Of a stretch of 64,000 nucleotides of DNA, positions 60,838 through 64,000 are shown in pieces (position 1 is the first letter of the stretch; each line of letters starts with the position of its first letter). The stretch covers positions 124,001 through 188,000 of the forward strand of contig JAYGEX010000002.1 in NCBI GenBank assembly GCA_046582185.1, given 5' to 3'. The notes below the pieces were generated by a model that saw only the letters and a program-made list of their open reading frames with translations, ran no database searches and was not told where the DNA came from. Source of the stretch: GCA-002726655 sp046582185 (GTDB lineage: Bacteria; Pseudomonadota; Gammaproteobacteria; Pseudomonadales; Azotimanducaceae). Position numbers and translations under genes: made by a program.

Positions 60838-61602
60838 GTGAAACCAGTATGTCTCGTTATAGGAGCAGGAGCCGGAATCGGTGGTACAGTCGCAAAACGC
60901 TTTGCCAGGGAAGGCTATCATGCTTGCCTTTGCCGACGTAGTGACGAAGAAGGACTTAATAAAATGGTTGGAGAGATTGAGGACGACGGCGGTTCAGCAT
61001 CTGGATATATCCTCAATACCGTGCATGAAGGAAGCATTGAAGATTTGGTTGCAGGTATTGAGAGTGATATCGGACCCATCGAGATTGCAGTCTATAACCT
61101 GGGTGCCCAAATAGGGGACCACTCCTTGAGTGATACGAGCTACAAAGCCTTTGAGATGGGTTGGCGTCTGGGTACGTTTGGACTCTTCAGATTGGCGTCA
61201 GCGGTTTGCCCGCCAATGGAACAAAGGGGCAAAGGCACAATCCTGGTTACCTCCGCCACGGCGGCCGTTCGGGGCAATGCCGGGCAGCATTCACATACGG
61301 CCGCGATGGGCGGCCGGCGTATGCTTTGCCAGTCGCTTAATGCAGAATTTGCGCCGAAGGGAATTCATATCGCTCATATGATTATCGATGGCGCGGTAGA
61401 TGCACCGGATACATTAGGAAAAATGCTGGGCACTGAACGCTTCCAGGAACTACGTGAAACAAAGGGTATGGAGCACGACGGTCTTATGCTGCCTAAACAA
61501 ATCGCAGACACTTACTTCCATATTGCACTTCAACATCGATCTGCATGGACGCACGAAATCGATTTACGCCCATTTTCTGACAGGGCCTGGTGGAATCATT
61601 GA
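60838..61602 (+). CDS. Short-chain dehydrogenase/reductase lacking catalytic Tyr and Lys
   Basis: The 254-residue protein starts at GTG (60838; GGAGCC upstream). The cofactor motif is VIGAGAGIGGTVAKRF, and YNLGAQIGDHSLSDTS is close to the SDR NNAG motif region. SATAAVRGNAGQHSH marks the active site, but the Tyr-x3-Lys is not there: the expected segment reads HSHTAAMGGRRML. The protein may still bind NAD(P) or may act as non-catalytic partner. It is followed directly by an LLM oxidoreductase remnant. Confidence 0.82.
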   Translation: MKPVCLVIGAGAGIGGTVAKRFAREGYHACLCRRSDEEGLNKMVGEIEDDGGSASGYILNTVHEGSIEDLVAGIESDIGPIEIAVYNLGAQIGDHSLSDTSYKAFEMGWRLGTFGLFRLASAVCPPMEQRGKGTILVTSATAAVRGNAGQHSHTAAMGGRRMLCQSLNAEFAPKGIHIAHMIIDGAVDAPDTLGKMLGTERFQELRETKGMEHDGLMLPKQIADTYFHIALQHRSAWTHEIDLRPFSDRAWWNH

Positions 61603-61608
61603 GGCGCA

Positions 61609-61805
61609 ATGGGTTCCGCCCACACCAATTTTTACAACGATGCATTTAAGCGAGCTGGCTACACGGATGATGCGATCACCGTTCAACAATTATGGCTTGA
61701 TGGCAAGCGTGAAGAAGCCATTAAGCGAGTGCCGGATGCTATGGTGACTGAATTCCAGGTTGTGGTACCGAGGACATGGTTCGTCAACGTATACAGAAGT
61801 ACTAA
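61609..61805 (+). pseudogene. 3' remnant of an LLM-class (luciferase-like) oxidoreductase gene
   Basis: NFYNDAFKRAGYTDDAITVQ and GKREEAIKRVPDAMVTEFQ are typical of the end of LLM-class F420/FMN-dependent oxidoreductases. A missing G near 61764 then shifts the frame. Restoring it gives the expected TEDMVRQRIQKY and a stop at 61803-61805. The preceding ~270 residues of such a protein are absent, so only a fragment remains between the SDR and the next gene. Confidence 0.65.
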
Positions 61806-61857
61806 GCGCTCACATAGTTGTTAAGGGTTAGGCGCCAAATGCAAAAGGGATCTAAAC

Positions 61858-63339
61858 ATGGCTGCACTTGATGATAGATCAATTGGATGGCTTCGCTATT
61901 TGCACCGCAAGACCATGAAGCCGGATAATTGGGATCGGGACGGTAAACCCCATGACCACTGGGATGAAACGACCGGGGAACCGATGACCTCGTGGCACAG
62001 GTTTGATTTGGTTGATTCCAGTTATGCTATTGCCTTGATGAGCGACCGAACGCCAGCCTGGCGAGAAGTATACAGTGAGATACTTGATGGACTTGTCGCC
62101 CGTCACACGAGTTGGTGGTCTGCATCGGACTGGATGACCCAGTTTGGTGATGATCCCGACAGAAGTCGCTATCCTGACCACTATCGTCCATTGGTGCCAG
62201 AGTCCCATTGGGGTAGCTACAATGTCCCAGGCTGGACTGCCAATGGTATTGAGCCATACGGCATTCAGGCAGATCCAATTGCAGCCGATGGCATGCTCTT
62301 CTACAAAGGTTTCTTTTCGCTGTTGATGGGATTGCACCGCTACGTTTCGGGTGATTCAAAGTGGGATAAACCCTTTGATATGATACGAGACGGCGTCAAC
62401 ACATTCACATGGTCGCATTCCACAGTGGTGGAACATCTTGCGCGGCAATGGCACAACAGCCAGATTGGTTGCCACTGTGAAAATACGAAAGTATGGCCCT
62501 ACTGACTAAGCGGCGCGGGTCTCGGTCTGAGACTCTTTGACCAGATGTTTGATACAAATCACCACAGTGCTTTTGAAAAATGGTGGGGATACGCCTCCGA
62601 GAATTATGTTTCCTGGAACGATGACAAAGCCGTAGCCATTGACCTGTACTATGACCCGGTCGTGGATGAGCATGTTCTCCATGGCCCTATGGGCATCATC
62701 GCGCCAGCCTGGTACTTTGCTCCCCAAAAAAATGAAGTTGCTGAAGCAGGCTGGCAAACGGTTGCCGGGGCTAGCGGCGTTTTCGGTGACGGGCCGATTA
62801 GTGGTCTAAGTGATCCGGGTTCCGCGACCATGTTGCTACAACTGGCTGGGGAGTTTGCAGAGCCCTCAATTAAACAAAGACTTTGGGAGGCTGCCGAAGA
62901 ACATATCGAACCGAACTGGGACTATAGTCGTGGTGAATTCACTCTTGGTCTCCATCTCAATGAAGCCCACCCACGGGGTCAATTGAACGCCCGAATGATG
63001 GCTGGCTGGGTTTGCACCCAGGGCGCCTGGTCACGAATATTCAATGAGCCTAATCTGGATAAGTTCAACGAACCTACCATTGAAGGGGTAGACTTCCCCC
63101 GAGTTGCGCTGAGTGAGGCCCGTTGGGATGGAAAGACTTTGCACGTAGCGGCCCATCCGCAAAATACTGATGTAAAAGATACAGTTACTATACTGAAATT
63201 GGCGAATATTGATGTGTCCCGCAAGTGGGTCCTGACTAAACCAGGCGGTGAAAAAGTTTCTCTGCAAGGGTCCGGCGAAAATATTCTATTTGAAATCACC
63301 GTGGATAATCAGGTCTTCAAACTTAAGGTAGAAAACTAG
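61858..63339 (+). CDS. Linalool dehydratase/isomerase-like protein with an in-frame TGA at the second active-site Cys position
   Basis: From ATG 61858 the frame runs 215 codons to TGA (62503-62505) and continues without further stop to 63339, giving 493 residues with one TGA. The two halves together fit the linalool dehydratase/isomerase family. DPIAADGMLFYKGFFSLLMGL matches the family's DPI...MYKGHLNLMYGLY region, and GCHCENTKVWPY-X-LSGAGLGLRLFD matches [23 protein letters not shown] as I recall it from the Castellaniella enzyme. The TGA (residue 216) is exactly nine residues after the conserved Cys207, the place of the second catalytic Cys. The His of YKGH is Phe here. No signal peptide is visible, unlike the Castellaniella enzyme. 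The downstream half has a possible restart at 62545 (MFDTNHH). See the hairpin and finding entries for the selenocysteine possibility. Confidence 0.7.
62503..62535 (+). promoter_or_regulatory. SECIS-like hairpin directly after the in-frame TGA
   Basis: TGA at 62503-62505, then GGGTCTC (62517-62523), loop GGTCT (62524-62528), GAGACTC (62529-62535): seven pairs including one G-U. The loop starts at the 19th base after the TGA. From memory, the E. coli fdhF SECIS also has GGUCU in its apical loop at that distance. The bulged U of the E. coli element is not seen. The loop bases are also part of codons for Gly-Leu-Gly-Leu, so coincidence is possible. Confidence 0.45.
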
Positions 63340-63479
63340 CCAACAGTTATCAGGTGCAATGATTATTCACCGGCGTCGACCTTGATTTCTTGGATGTCAT
63401 TCCTTGGAGTACATGTTTCAATAGCAGAGTAAAGATTCCGGATTTAATCTGCCGATTATATTTTATAAACGAGGAACTC

Positions 63480-63971
63480 ATGCCTGCCTATAAGTTAAAA
63501 GTGAATGGAACTGATCATGTCGTGGACGTCGATGAGGAGATGCCACTGCTCTGGGTGCTAAGGGATGTGCTTGGGCTGACTGGGACAAAATATGGTTGTG
63601 GCATTGCTCAATGTGGTGCTTGTACTGTTCATATTGGCGATACACCCACAAGGTCATGTTCTGTACGAGTATCTGATGTAGTCGGGCAGTCTATTCGCAC
63701 CATTGAAGGTTTGTCTGAAGGGACGAAATTGCATCCAATGCAGCAGGCCTGGATTGAAATAGATGTTGCGCAATGTGGTTACTGCCAGGCGGGGCAGATT
63801 ATGTCTGCTGCAGCTTTGCTTAAGCAGAAGCCTAATCCTACAGATGAGGATATCGATAGTGCCATGTCGGGTAACTATTGTCGTTGCGGTACTTATAATC
63901 GAATTCGTAAGGCGATCCACACAGCTGCAAATTATCACGATGCGATGGCCTCTGTGGAGAAACAGGTATGA
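63480..63971 (+). CDS. Molybdenum hydroxylase [2Fe-2S] small subunit (isoquinoline 1-oxidoreductase alpha-type)
   Basis: The iron-sulfur subunit of a two-subunit xanthine-oxidase-family enzyme. I chose ATG 63480 (MPAYKLKVNGTDHVVDVDEE, with GAGGA seven bases upstream), giving 163 residues. The plant-type cluster is CGIAQCGACTVH plus the Cys in TRSCSVRV. The second cluster is QCGYCQAGQIM with NYCRCGTYNRI. Similar subunits serve isoquinoline, nicotinate or aldehyde oxidation. Its stop overlaps the following ATG by four bases (ATGA), so the partner is cotranscribed. Confidence 0.94.
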   Translation: MPAYKLKVNGTDHVVDVDEEMPLLWVLRDVLGLTGTKYGCGIAQCGACTVHIGDTPTRSCSVRVSDVVGQSIRTIEGLSEGTKLHPMQQAWIEIDVAQCGYCQAGQIMSAAALLKQKPNPTDEDIDSAMSGNYCRCGTYNRIRKAIHTAANYHDAMASVEKQV

Positions 63972-64000
63972 GTACATTAGACAAAGATGTGCGAGAAGTA
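63968..64000 (+). CDS. Start of the next gene, probably the molybdenum-cofactor large subunit
   Basis: Only the first 11 codons (MSTLDKDVREV) are in the window. The ATGA overlap with the [2Fe-2S] subunit gene and the usual gene order of IorA/IorB-type enzymes suggest the molybdopterin-binding large subunit. The sequence itself is too short to prove this. Confidence 0.55.
   Translation, partial: MSTLDKDVREV

Noticed and set aside
54234..64000. Search for a transposase or integrase explaining the accessory region
   Set aside because: No open frame shows transposase or integrase motifs, and no tRNA or attachment-site duplication is visible.
1..64000. tRNA genes, rRNA genes and CRISPR arrays
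   Set aside because: No T-loop-like motifs with acceptor pairing, no rRNA sequence and no regularly spaced repeats were seen on reading both strands. The repeats present are tandem, palindromic or MITE-type.

Overview
The window is a stretch of gammaproteobacterial chromosome. The evidence is the block rpsB-tsf-pyrH-frr-cdsA-dxr-rseP-bamA-skp-lpxD-fabZ-lpxB-rnhB (plus strand) lying divergent from map-glnD-dapC-dapD-dapE (minus strand), together with type II secretion genes and outer-membrane/LPS genes. Catabolic genes in the right half (CYP153-type P450, CoA-transferase, methanethiol oxidase, two PhyH-type oxygenases) suggest a marine heterotroph. I cannot name the genus from the sequence alone.

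Layout. 1-11 kb (minus strand): map, glnD, dapC, dapD, dapE, an unrecognised small gene, gspN, gspC and the start of gspD, closely spaced. 11-25.5 kb (plus strand): a small membrane protein, then translation, isoprenoid, phospholipid, outer-membrane assembly and lipid A genes. Two genes usually found in this block are absent: uppS between frr and cdsA, and lpxA between fabZ and lpxB. In both places there is only a short spacer of degenerate direct repeats. 25.5-31 kb: a frameshifted glutathione transferase, then a MauG-like dihaem protein, the SBP56/methanethiol oxidase gene and a SCO1/SenC copper chaperone, followed by RidA and a metallo-beta-lactamase-fold hydrolase. 31-50 kb: housekeeping and accessory genes (asnS, acyl-CoA ligase, SDRs, aminopeptidase P, phoH, msrA, peptide transporter), with non-coding mobile repeats between them. 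50-64 kb: an accessory catabolic region (PhyH, cyclase, MerR regulator, CYP153, GSTs, CaiB-type CoA transferase, HxlR regulator, SDR, a linalool dehydratase/isomerase-like gene, a molybdenum hydroxylase small subunit) with many broken genes.

Most notable signals. (1) The linalool dehydratase/isomerase-like gene at 61858-63339 is interrupted by one in-frame TGA. It falls where the family has its second active-site cysteine (C-x8-C). It is followed at once by a 7-bp hairpin with a GGUCU loop, at the same distance as in the E. coli fdhF SECIS element. It is either an undescribed selenoprotein or a Cys-to-stop mutation. (2) A ~130-bp non-autonomous element (MITE) with terminal inverted repeats bounded by CTAG occurs as two ~95% identical copies 18 kb apart, with a third diverged copy adjoining one of them. 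(3) A second family of ~140-230 bp palindromic elements with a conserved core sits exactly at the 3' ends of genes. (4) Short direct duplications recur in the intergenic spacers. (5) Several genes are broken: an MscS channel gene with two in-frame TAGs, a PilT-like ATPase with two compensating frameshifts, two GSTs, an LLM oxidoreductase remnant and a DsbA-type isomerase remnant. I saw no tRNA, rRNA, CRISPR array or transposase gene.
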